From RGIG3528 sp045616485 (GTDB taxonomy: Bacteria; Bacillota; Clostridia; Lachnospirales; Lachnospiraceae), in assembly GCA_045616485.1 (NCBI GenBank), contig JAZLGU010000004.1, forward strand, positions 1-18,460: a DNA stretch of 18,460 bases, read 5' to 3'. The notes under the pieces are model-generated. The model saw only the letters and a program-made list of their open reading frames with translations. It did not search any database and was not told the origin of the DNA. Of the stretch, positions 7,095 to 14,945 are shown in pieces. The position numbers and the translations under genes are program-made. The stretch's first letter is position 1; each line of letters begins with the position of its first letter.

Positions 7095-10000
7095 ATGGCA
7101 ATATTAAATAAAATAAAAGGAAATTCGCGAGTTCTGAAAACTACGGCAGCTTTAGCTATGATAATTGCTGCGGGCTTTATTTTATTCTTTGCTATGAGAG
7201 AAAGCGCTACATCAGCTGTCTCCACCGGTACAGTTACTGCATCTGCGCTGTATCTTAGAAAAGGACCAGGGACAAATTACGACAAGGTGGAACTGAATGG
7301 CACAGCTGTTCTCTTATATAAAGGAGACTATGTAGCTATTTTTTACCAGGATAAGGACTGGTACTATGTAAGTGGCAGCTTTAAGGGTACCAGAGTGGAG
7401 GGCTATGTATCTACTCAGTATATTTCTACCAGAGGAGTGGTACCTACCGGCAAGCCTACGTCTATTCCCGCACCTACAAAAACTACTACAAAAGTACCGA
7501 CACCTACCCCTACAAAAGTAGCTATGAGTAACGAAGTAGTAAAGGGCGGATTCCCAAGAGAGGCCTATGTAACAGCGGGCTGGTTAAATGTGAGAGTAGG
7601 GGCCGGCACAAAAAATGACGTAATCACAGCCATAAAGCATAATACAAAAGTTACTCTTACAGGCTATACCACAGACAAGGATGGTACTGTATGGTACCAG
7701 GTAAAATTTACGGAAGGTGGTAATACCAAGACAGGATACTGCTCTTCCAGATACATAGCAGTAGATAAAAGTTCGCTTATCAATACTCCAAAGGTAACAG
7801 CTACGCCGCTACCTACATCCGGAGCAGTAGCAACATCTACTCCTACCCCTACTGTTAAGCAGGCAACAACGACCCCAATACCCAGCCAGGAGCCTGTTAC
7901 AGAAGGATTTCCGATGAATGGTACTATTACCGCTTACACACTGAATGTCAGAAGCGATGCCGGTACAGGCAGTACAGTAGTTACAACAGTTAGTCGCGGT
8001 AATGTTGTTACACTTACAGGATATAAGACCGAAGCATCAGGAAAAGTATGGTATAAGATTACATTTAAGAGAGATGGCAAGACTTATGAGGGCTATGCAT
8101 CGTCACTTTATGTAATAGCAGATAAAGCATCTGCGCAGGCAACACCTACACCTGCGGCCACAACTTCTCCTATACCTACCTCCACACCGGTACCTACATC
8201 CACTCCGATACCCACATCTACACCGGTACCTACCTCCACACCGATACCTACGGAGGTGCCGGAAGTTGATTATAAGGGTCAGCAGATAAAAAGAGATGAG
8301 CTGGATGCAACAAAGATTAAAAATGGATACGCATATGCTGGTATTACTGATGTTTATCAGCTGAATATGCGTAGCGGTCCCAGCATAGATGCTGAGTCTA
8401 TTGCTGTTATAAATGATCAGACAAAAGTATATGTTCTGGACCAGATAAAAGGTGGAGAAATCATCTGGTACAATGTTGCAGTGAAAAAAGATGGCAAGAT
8501 TCTCTACGGTTATATGTCTTCCAAATATGTAAAGCTGGTACATGAAACACCGGCCTACTTTACTGTTTCAACAGATACCGTTAATTTAAATGTTGAAGCC
8601 AATATCAACTCAGCTATAGTTAAAAACGGCAGCGGTGCAAATGTAACACTGGTAAAAGGCCGTGAAGTAAAAGTAGTAGCAGAAATTCTCTTGAATCTGG
8701 TGAAATGGATAAAAGTTGAGACTCATGATGGCTACATTGGCTGGGTACAGCTGTCAGATCTGCAGCTGTCCAAGGGCGATGTATATGCTGCAGCACTTGC
8801 TACTACACCGGAGCCTACTCCTACAGCAGAGCCTACCACAGAGCCTGTGGAAAATCCTACCATGGAGCCTACTGCAGAGCCAACAGCAGAGCCCGTAGAG
8901 CCTACCCCTACTACAGATACTACTGTTCCGGTACCCACCACAGACCCTGCGGTTTCACCGGAGCCTACAGCTACAGAAGCACCAACAGCCACACCTACAG
9001 CGACCAGTACTCCTACCCCTACTCCTACCCGCGGATATGCAGATATGACAGCAGAGGAATTTGAGGAATATCTGGATGCAGAAGGTTTTCCTGAGAGCTA
9101 TAAAGTGGGACTGAGAGCACTGCATAAAGAATATCCATCATGGGTATTTAAGGCATTCCATACAGGATATTCATGGGATACCGTGCTGACTGCAGAATCA
9201 AAGCCTGGCAAAACTCTTATTTCCAACAGTTATGGTATTGCATGGAAATCACTTGAAGCAAAAGCTTATAACTGGGCTACAGATAAATTTATCGTATATG
9301 ATGGCTCTTACTGGGTAACATCCTCCAGAGCTGCAAATGCATACTTTATTGACCCAAGAAACTGGCTGGATTCAAAACGCATATTTATGTTTGAAAGCCT
9401 TAAGTACGATCCGGAGCATCAGACGGTTGAAGGCGTTGAAGCACTTTTGAAAAATACAGCTATGTATAGGACATCTTATACATATACAGACGATAGTGGC
9501 AAGACTCAGACTATTACTTATGCCGAAACATTTATTAAAGCGGCTGAGTATACGGGAGTAAGCCCATATCACCTGGCTTCCCGTGTGCGTCAGGAAGTAG
9601 TTACAGGTACTACCACCATGTCAGCCAGCGTGTCAGGAAAAGTGGAAGGCTACGAGGGCCTTTACAATTTCTACAATATTGGTGCCAGCCACTCTACTGC
9701 ACCGTTGGGTGCTATAAAGAATGGCCTTCAGTATGCCAAGTATGGTACTACAAATGCTTCCTTTAATGCGTCCATGATGATTCCATGGACCAGTCCATAC
9801 AAGTCAATTGTAGGTGGCGCATACTTTGTTGGTGCCAACTATATCAGCAAGGGACAGGACACTATCTATCTTCAGAAATTTAATGTATCCGGTACAGGAA
9901 CATTCTCTCATGAGTACATGGCCAATGTAGAGGCACCATATTCAGAAAGCGCACGTATGGCCAGCGCATATACTGATAAGTCCATACCTATTGTTTTCAG

Positions 10001-10616
10001 AATACCTATTTATGAAAATATGCCTGAAACAGCAAGTCCAAAGCCTGGTACTATGCTGAATCCAAACAACTGGCTCAGCAGCCTTCAGATATCTGATGCC
10101 GGCGGCAATGCGATGAATCTGACACCTGCATTTGATGTAAATAAGGATCAGGAGTACTTCCTGACTGTAAACGGAGCTATTGAAACACTTACCATTCATG
10201 CAACTGCAGTAAGCAGCAAGGCATCCGTAGCAGGAAATGGAGTGGTAGCTCTTGAGGTAGGTCAGAATCATTACAAGATAGTCGTTACTGCTGAAGATGG
10301 CACTACCAGAACTTACGTGCTGAATGTTACCAGAGAGACACCGGTAGCTACACCGACGCCGGAGCCGACTGCCACACCGGAGCCAACAGCGATACCAACA
10401 CCGGAGCCGACAGTAGTACCGACACCGGAGCCGACAGCGGTACCGACACCGGAGCCGACAGCGGTACCAACACCGGAGCCGTCAGTGACACCGGAGCCGA
10501 CTGCGATACCGACACCGGAGCCATCAGCTGCACCGGAGCCGACTGCGATACCGACACCGGAGCCATCAGTGACACCGGAGCCGACAGAAATACCTAAACC
10601 AACATCGGAGCCATAA
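7095..10616 (+). CDS. Secreted multi-SH3b endo-beta-N-acetylglucosaminidase (peptidoglycan hydrolase)
   Basis: This 1173-aa surface protein probably cuts the glycan strands of peptidoglycan. Residues 14-34 are a membrane helix (signal peptide or anchor). Four bacterial SH3 domains follow at about 46-110, 155-228, 272-345 and 405-482, with a degenerate fifth at about 488-560. They carry the LNVRxGxGT-type core and a WY...GYxSSxYI end and probably bind the wall. Pro/Thr linkers separate them. A glucosaminidase domain (GH73-like, LytD type) covers about 655-975; E834 in SRVRQEV is the likely catalytic acid. A cadherin-like beta-sandwich lies at 994-1080, with a Pro-Glu-Pro-Thr repeat tail at 1083-1173. 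The catalytic domain placed between binding modules and a long flexible tail suggests attachment in the wall. AAGGGG lies 8 bases before ATG. The stop overlaps the next gene's start (TAATG). Confidence 0.9.
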   Translation: MAILNKIKGNSRVLKTTAALAMIIAAGFILFFAMRESATSAVSTGTVTASALYLRKGPGTNYDKVELNGTAVLLYKGDYVAIFYQDKDWYYVSGSFKGTRVEGYVSTQYISTRGVVPTGKPTSIPAPTKTTTKVPTPTPTKVAMSNEVVKGGFPREAYVTAGWLNVRVGAGTKNDVITAIKHNTKVTLTGYTTDKDGTVWYQVKFTEGGNTKTGYCSSRYIAVDKSSLINTPKVTATPLPTSGAVATSTPTPTVKQATTTPIPSQEPVTEGFPMNGTITAYTLNVRSDAGTGSTVVTTVSRGNVVTLTGYKTEASGKVWYKITFKRDGKTYEGYASSLYVIADKASAQATPTPAATTSPIPTSTPVPTSTPIPTSTPVPTSTPIPTEVPEVDYKGQQIKRDELDATKIKNGYAYAGITDVYQLNMRSGPSIDAESIAVINDQTKVYVLDQIKGGEIIWYNVAVKKDGKILYGYMSSKYVKLVHETPAYFTVSTDTVNLNVEANINSAIVKNGSGANVTLVKGREVKVVAEILLNLVKWIKVETHDGYIGWVQLSDLQLSKGDVYAAALATTPEPTPTAEPTTEPVENPTMEPTAEPTAEPVEPTPTTDTTVPVPTTDPAVSPEPTATEAPTATPTATSTPTPTPTRGYADMTAEEFEEYLDAEGFPESYKVGLRALHKEYPSWVFKAFHTGYSWDTVLTAESKPGKTLISNSYGIAWKSLEAKAYNWATDKFIVYDGSYWVTSSRAANAYFIDPRNWLDSKRIFMFESLKYDPEHQTVEGVEALLKNTAMYRTSYTYTDDSGKTQTITYAETFIKAAEYTGVSPYHLASRVRQEVVTGTTTMSASVSGKVEGYEGLYNFYNIGASHSTAPLGAIKNGLQYAKYGTTNASFNASMMIPWTSPYKSIVGGAYFVGANYISKGQDTIYLQKFNVSGTGTFSHEYMANVEAPYSESARMASAYTDKSIPIVFRIPIYENMPETASPKPGTMLNPNNWLSSLQISDAGGNAMNLTPAFDVNKDQEYFLTVNGAIETLTIHATAVSSKASVAGNGVVALEVGQNHYKIVVTAEDGTTRTYVLNVTRETPVATPTPEPTATPEPTAIPTPEPTVVPTPEPTAVPTPEPTAVPTPEPSVTPEPTAIPTPEPSAAPEPTAIPTPEPSVTPEPTEIPKPTSEP
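8169..8250 (+). repeat. In-gene Pro/Ser/Thr linker repeat (18-bp period)
   Basis: Alternating units encoding PTSTPV and PTSTPI lie between the third and fourth SH3 domains. Codon usage is almost the same in each unit, so the tract is a candidate for length variation between strains. Confidence 0.8.
10342..10613 (+). repeat. In-gene PEPT minisatellite carrying 12 CGGAGCC motifs
   Basis: The 3' end of the glucosaminidase gene is an imperfect array with a mostly 24-bp period encoding TPEPTAIP-like units. CGGAGCC occurs 12 times, each containing a GGAG ribosome-site core. The last one (10606-10612) lies five bases from the ATG of the next gene and is its only candidate ribosome site. Confidence 0.85.
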
Positions 10617-11947
10617 TGTTTTTAAAAAGAGTTCGGAAATTTATACTGGGTTTGATACTTACACTGCCGATGATACTGCATTTTGCAGTATCATCGGCTA
10701 TTGTATACGGAAGTCCTGACACCATTGATTTTGTGGTGGACGAGGGCTTTATTCTTGTTGGAGACAGATTTACCATAGAAGTAAGAATTAATGCCTCCAC
10801 AGTAATAGGAAAAGTAAATTTAAAGATTGCCTACGATAACGAAAAAATAGCCTATGCTACCGGTCCAAAATGTGTTACTGAAGAGGGGGACATCCTGACC
10901 ATTACAGATGAAGGGGCAGGTGCTTCCAACGGAGAAAAGGTATATATCCTCTACTTTGACGCTATTGCTTCCGGTGAAGCCTATATAAAAACAGCTGCAC
11001 CGCCGGAAGTCTACGCTGCTTCAGATGGATCTGAAATAACGGTAGCTGTAAAAACAGGGAAAGTCAGGGTCCATGACAATGACGTTTTATCGGATGATAA
11101 TTCGCTTAAAGACCTTGTTATCAAAGATTCTTCCGGGAAAAATGTGGTACTTACACCATCTTTCAATCCGGATATAAATGAATATACAGCCCAGGTGGCC
11201 AACGATATAACAAAATGCCTGATAACAGCTGACCCCGGAGATCCCAATGCTGTAATAGCAGTTGAGGGCCATACAGTATTGCAGGTGGGTGAAAAAAATG
11301 ATATAAAGATAACCGTTACCGCTGAAGATGGCTCCAGGCGTATTTACACCATACATGTGGATCGTAAGCCTGCCAGGGATCCGTTACCGGAGCCGACAGT
11401 CCAGCTTTTAAGCCCTACTCCTCAGATAGTGGAAAAGGAGCCGGACAAGGGCATCAAGGCAGAATTCAAGGGCTACGGCACATTTTTAACGGAATATCAT
11501 ACTTATGTAGTGGCTACCTCCGTAAAAGACCTTAAGATACCTGAGGACTATGAAGAAACCTCAGTATTTATTGGAGAGGACACAATAAAGGTATATGCAA
11601 AAAAGGGAACAGACCCCATGCATGTTCTGATAGCGCTGTCTGATGAGCAGGGCAATGTGGACTGGTACAGGTATGACAGGAAAGAAGAGAGTCTTCAAAA
11701 GCTGTGGGATGAGGATATTACTTACAAAGAAGTAAGCCTTAACTATGATGCAGAGGTACTCTTAGCCTTGAAAAATGCAGAGAATAAGACTATTATTTTA
11801 GCAGTAGCAGCATCTCTTGCAGGAGCATTGGCACTGGTATTTTTCATAATGAATCTGGTGAAAAAAAGCAGGATAAATGCTTTGGAAGATGAGCTGAGCA
11901 AGTCTTATAAAAAGCCGAAGAGTAAAACGACGAGTCGAAAGAAGTAG
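10616..11947 (+). CDS. Membrane-anchored cohesin and cadherin-like domain protein
   Basis: This 443-aa protein probably sits in the membrane and faces the wall. Residues about 8-31 are a signal peptide. Residues 35-153 read as a cohesin-type beta domain (DTIDFVVDEGFILVGDRFTIEVRI; VGKVNLKIAYD-like strand; GEAYIKT). Residues 164-250 are a cadherin-like beta-sandwich (LKDLVIKDSSG ... ITVTAEDGSRRIYTIHVDR), the same kind as in the preceding hydrolase. An unassigned domain covers about 275-385. Residues 392-416 form a transmembrane helix, followed by a very basic cytoplasmic tail (KKPKSKTTSRKK). Its start shares one base with the previous stop (TAATG), so translation is probably coupled. A perfect 15-bp hairpin lies inside the signal-peptide coding region. 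Cohesins bind dockerins in cellulosomes, but no dockerin is visible here and a different partner is likely. Confidence 0.8.
   Translation: MFLKRVRKFILGLILTLPMILHFAVSSAIVYGSPDTIDFVVDEGFILVGDRFTIEVRINASTVIGKVNLKIAYDNEKIAYATGPKCVTEEGDILTITDEGAGASNGEKVYILYFDAIASGEAYIKTAAPPEVYAASDGSEITVAVKTGKVRVHDNDVLSDDNSLKDLVIKDSSGKNVVLTPSFNPDINEYTAQVANDITKCLITADPGDPNAVIAVEGHTVLQVGEKNDIKITVTAEDGSRRIYTIHVDRKPARDPLPEPTVQLLSPTPQIVEKEPDKGIKAEFKGYGTFLTEYHTYVVATSVKDLKIPEDYEETSVFIGEDTIKVYAKKGTDPMHVLIALSDEQGNVDWYRYDRKEESLQKLWDEDITYKEVSLNYDAEVLLALKNAENKTIILAVAASLAGALALVFFIMNLVKKSRINALEDELSKSYKKPKSKTTSRKK
10666..10698 (+). promoter_or_regulatory. Perfect 15-bp hairpin inside the signal-peptide coding region
   Basis: GCCGATGATACTGCA (10666-10680) pairs perfectly with TGCAGTATCATCGGC (10684-10698) around a TTT loop, 50 bases after the start codon of the cohesin-domain gene. 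There is no T run after it, so it is not an ordinary terminator. It could slow ribosomes during export, block nuclease decay, or tune the output of the downstream genes. Confidence 0.75.
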
Positions 11948-11967
11948 AGAGGATAGAAAGGAAAAAA

Positions 11968-14439
11968 ATGTCAAACACAGCAGACGGATTTATGGGCGAT
12001 TATGACAATAAATTTTCCAAGGAAGCAAAGAAGGTAATAGCGCTTTCTTACAAGATTTCTGAGGATATAGGCCAGGGTTATGTGGGAACAGAGCATTTAC
12101 TTATGGCTCTTATTGAAGTGCCTGGAGTGGCATCGGATATACTGAAAGAAAATGGCGTGGAAATTACAAGAATCATAGACGTTGACCGCCAGCTGATTCT
12201 TTTTGACAATATTGAAGAAACAGACGGCAATGATTCTTTTTCCCCGGCAGCCAGAAGACTGTTAATTAATGCAGAAAGCGAGGCACAGAGGGTAAATGCA
12301 GCCAAGATAGGCACAGAGCATATTCTGCTGGCCATACTTAAGCTGGACAGCTGCCTAGCAGTACGCATATTGAATACATGCGAGATTAAGATAGAAAAGG
12401 TATTTTTCGATGTCATAATGGTAATGGGAGGAGATGCGGCTACAGCCCGTCTGGAATACCAGGCTTCCCGCGTACGCTCGCAGATGCCTGAACAGCCTAT
12501 GTATACTGAACAGTATTCCAGAGATATTACGGCGCTGGCGCATGCAGGAAAACTGGATGTGTGTGTAGGCCGTGAAAAAGAGATTCAGCGCCTTATACAG
12601 GTCCTGTGCAGACGTACCAAAAATAATCCTTGCTTGGTAGGCGAGCCCGGAGTGGGCAAAACAGCAGTGCTGGAAGGACTGGCAGCCTGGATAGTAGCTG
12701 ACAAAGTGCCTGCAATGCTTAAGGGCAAACGTATTTTGTCGCTTGATATCCCGGCCATGGTAGCAGGTACCAAATATAGAGGTGAATTCGAGGAAAGAAT
12801 AAAGAGGGTGATTGCTGAGGTGTCAGAAGACTCATCCGTGATTCTTTTTATTGATGAACTTCATTCTATTATAGGCGCAGGAGGTGCTGAGGGCACCATG
12901 GATGCGGCCAATATTTTAAAGCCTGCTCTCGCCAGAGGCGAATTGCAGATAATAGGTGCTACGACACTTTCAGAGTATAGAAAACATATCGAAAAAGATG
13001 CAGCTCTGGAGCGCAGATTCCAGCCTATCACTGTGGAGGAGCCGACTGTAGCCGAGACAGAGGAGATCCTTAAAGGCCTTAGACCTGTGTACGAAAAGCA
13101 TCATGGTGTTATTATAGATGACAGTGCAGTTGCTGCTTGTGCGGAGCTGACATCCAGATATGTAAATGACAGATTTTTACCGGATAAAGCAATAGATGCC
13201 ATGGACGAAGCAGCGTCCCGTCTGCATCTGGACAACGAGCCTGTTTCAGATGAAGCCATGCAGATTTCCAAGCAGATTACAGAGCTTTCGCACCAGCTGG
13301 AAGAGGCTCTTTCAAAAGGTGACATGGACGAAGCTAAGGCATGCTCCAAAAAGCTGAACACTCTTCGGGACAAAATGGACAAGAAGAGTAAATCAAAAAA
13401 AACAGGTAAAAAGGCCGATAAGCCGGTGCTCACAGAGTCACATGTTGAGCGTGTTATAGCGCAGTGGACCGGTATTCCTCTGGAAAAGGTGCAGCAGTCA
13501 GAAAGCGACAAGCTGCTTAATATGACAGAAATACTTGAACGACGCGTAAAAGGACAGCATGAGGCTGTAGAGGCTATTACAAAAGCTATAAGGCGCGGAC
13601 GTGTGGGCCTTAAAGATCCCAACAGACCTACAGGTTCATTCCTTTTCCTGGGCCCTACAGGCGTTGGTAAGACCGAGCTGGCCAAGGCCCTTGCAGAAGC
13701 CATGTTTGGTGATGAAAACGCCATGATCAGAGTAGACATGTCTGAGTATATGGAGAAGCATACTGTATCCAAGTTTATCGGAGCGCCTCCAGGATATGTA
13801 GGACATGAAGAGGGCGGACAGCTGTCAGAACAGATCAGACGTAAGCCATATTCAGTACTGCTTTTTGATGAGCTGGAAAAGGCACATCCCGATGTATTTA
13901 ATATCCTGCTTCAGGTGCTGGAGGATGGTCATATTACGGACTCTCAGGGAAGAAAAGTAAGCTTTAAAAATACCATCATCATTATGACCAGTAACGCCGG
14001 TGCCCAGTCCATTATGAGTCCCAAGCGTCTGGGATTTTTGGCAGGAGGCAGTGAGCAGGCTAATTATGAAAAAATGCGGGATGGCGTAATGGATGAGATT
14101 AAATCCATTTTCAAGCCCGAATTTTTAAATAGAATTGACGAGACGATTGTCTTTAGACCGTTAAGCAGAGATATTTTACGCAGTATTGCAGGTATGCAGA
14201 TAGATATCGTAGCTAAGAGATGCCTGACACAGATGAAGGTAGTGCTGAGCTATGACGATACAGTGACAGAATATATCCTGAAAAAGGGCTATGACGAGAA
14301 ATTTGGAGCACGTCCGATTCGCCGTGCTGTGCAAAATCTTGTGGAAGATCCGCTGGCTGAAAAATTCCTGGATGGTACCTACAAAGAAGGCTCTACAGTC
14401 AGCCTTACAGTCACTGACGATGTGTTAAAATTTAACTAA
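11968..14439 (+). CDS. clpC: ATP-dependent Clp protease ATP-binding subunit ClpC
   Basis: This AAA+ unfoldase feeds proteins to ClpP for protein quality control and regulated proteolysis in the cytosol. The 823 residues match ClpC. An N-terminal double Clp repeat (about 12-150; GTEHLLMALIE and GTEHILLAIL) is followed by Walker A GEPGVGKT at 225-232 and Walker B ILFIDE at 292-297. The middle domain has a UVR-like segment (DMDEAKACSKKLNTL, about 452-466) and an unusually Lys-rich spacer. The second Walker A GPTGVGKT is at 562-569 and Walker B LFDE at 632-635. The ClpP-binding loop carries LGF at 688-690. AAAGGA precedes the start. It follows the cohesin-domain gene by 20 bp with no promoter in between. 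The common ctsR-mcsA-mcsB neighbours are absent and I see no CtsR-type heptad repeat. Confidence 0.97.
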   Translation: MSNTADGFMGDYDNKFSKEAKKVIALSYKISEDIGQGYVGTEHLLMALIEVPGVASDILKENGVEITRIIDVDRQLILFDNIEETDGNDSFSPAARRLLINAESEAQRVNAAKIGTEHILLAILKLDSCLAVRILNTCEIKIEKVFFDVIMVMGGDAATARLEYQASRVRSQMPEQPMYTEQYSRDITALAHAGKLDVCVGREKEIQRLIQVLCRRTKNNPCLVGEPGVGKTAVLEGLAAWIVADKVPAMLKGKRILSLDIPAMVAGTKYRGEFEERIKRVIAEVSEDSSVILFIDELHSIIGAGGAEGTMDAANILKPALARGELQIIGATTLSEYRKHIEKDAALERRFQPITVEEPTVAETEEILKGLRPVYEKHHGVIIDDSAVAACAELTSRYVNDRFLPDKAIDAMDEAASRLHLDNEPVSDEAMQISKQITELSHQLEEALSKGDMDEAKACSKKLNTLRDKMDKKSKSKKTGKKADKPVLTESHVERVIAQWTGIPLEKVQQSESDKLLNMTEILERRVKGQHEAVEAITKAIRRGRVGLKDPNRPTGSFLFLGPTGVGKTELAKALAEAMFGDENAMIRVDMSEYMEKHTVSKFIGAPPGYVGHEEGGQLSEQIRRKPYSVLLFDELEKAHPDVFNILLQVLEDGHITDSQGRKVSFKNTIIIMTSNAGAQSIMSPKRLGFLAGGSEQANYEKMRDGVMDEIKSIFKPEFLNRIDETIVFRPLSRDILRSIAGMQIDIVAKRCLTQMKVVLSYDDTVTEYILKKGYDEKFGARPIRRAVQNLVEDPLAEKFLDGTYKEGSTVSLTVTDDVLKFN

Positions 14440-14465
14440 TTTTTATAATTTTGGACACATCTTTA

Positions 14466-14474
14466 TGATATAAT
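14466..14474 (+). promoter_or_regulatory. Predicted extended -10 promoter of the 134-aa gene and radA
   Basis: TGATATAAT is a perfect extended -10, just after clpC. TTGGAC (14451-14456) is too close to be its -35. The leader holds a short hairpin, GATTTCC (14483-14489) with GGAAATC (14500-14506). Confidence 0.6.
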
Positions 14475-14533
14475 TTCTGCAAGATTTCCCGCATAAACAG
14501 GAAATCAAAGTTCCACTTTCGGAGGAAATGAAA

Positions 14534-14938
14534 ATGAACGAGCTTATTCGTACAAAAGCTGACGGCAGCATAGGTTTTGGTGATTATACACTTCCAGAAA
14601 AAACTAAGCTGTCAGACTACCAGTTTGATGGAGCTTCCTACAAGGTTAAGACCTTCAAGGAAATGACAAGACTGGAAAAAAATGAGATGTTTCTTTATGA
14701 GTCCGAGCCGGGCACATCTGTAGAAGATCTTAAAGCAGAAGGTGACAAGGTGACATTTACTGTAGAAGGTAATGGCGCTACCCAGATTACTCTTGGCCTG
14801 GAAGACAATGCAGAATACAAAGTATCAGTAGATGGCGTCAATATGGGCAAAATGACTACCAATCTTGGCGGTAAGCTTTCTCTTTCGGCAGAATTAACTC
14901 CCGGAGCACCTCAGGCAATTGTTATAGAACGAGTTTAG
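14534..14938 (+). CDS. Small 'endosialidase-like' protein, function unknown
   Basis: This 134-aa protein resembles short Lachnospiraceae proteins often labelled 'endosialidase'. I recognise the opening MNELIRT-ADGSIGFGDY and the pattern FKEMTRLEKNEMFLYESEPGT, then a repeat-poor beta-rich half ending in NLGGKLSLSAEL. Nothing in it looks like a sialidase active site (no Asp-box, no catalytic fold of the usual size), so the name should not be read as a function. It has no signal peptide or membrane helix and is therefore probably cytosolic. An in-frame ATG lies two codons earlier (14528), but GGAGG would be only two bases from it. The ATG at 14534 is eight bases away and matches the usual MNEL opening. 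radA follows after 7 bp, so the two are probably co-transcribed. Confidence 0.75.
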   Translation: MNELIRTKADGSIGFGDYTLPEKTKLSDYQFDGASYKVKTFKEMTRLEKNEMFLYESEPGTSVEDLKAEGDKVTFTVEGNGATQITLGLEDNAEYKVSVDGVNMGKMTTNLGGKLSLSAELTPGAPQAIVIERV

Positions 14939-14945
14939 TAATTGT

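Noticed and set aside
10348..10575. Minus-strand frame encoding a Ser/Ala/Pro/Val repeat
   Set aside because: It is the mirror of the PEPT minisatellite in the glucosaminidase gene; open frames opposite such repeats are expected and it has no ribosome site. The same holds for minus-strand frames at 8103-8543 and 8732-8992.
10616..11947. Cellulosome scaffoldin
   Set aside because: There is only one cohesin-like domain, no dockerin and no carbohydrate-binding module nearby, and the protein ends in a membrane helix; a cellulosome role is not supported.
13101..13772. Long minus-strand frame (223 codons) inside clpC
   Set aside because: clpC is certain in this region; the opposite frame is Ser/Leu-rich with no start signals, a typical shadow.
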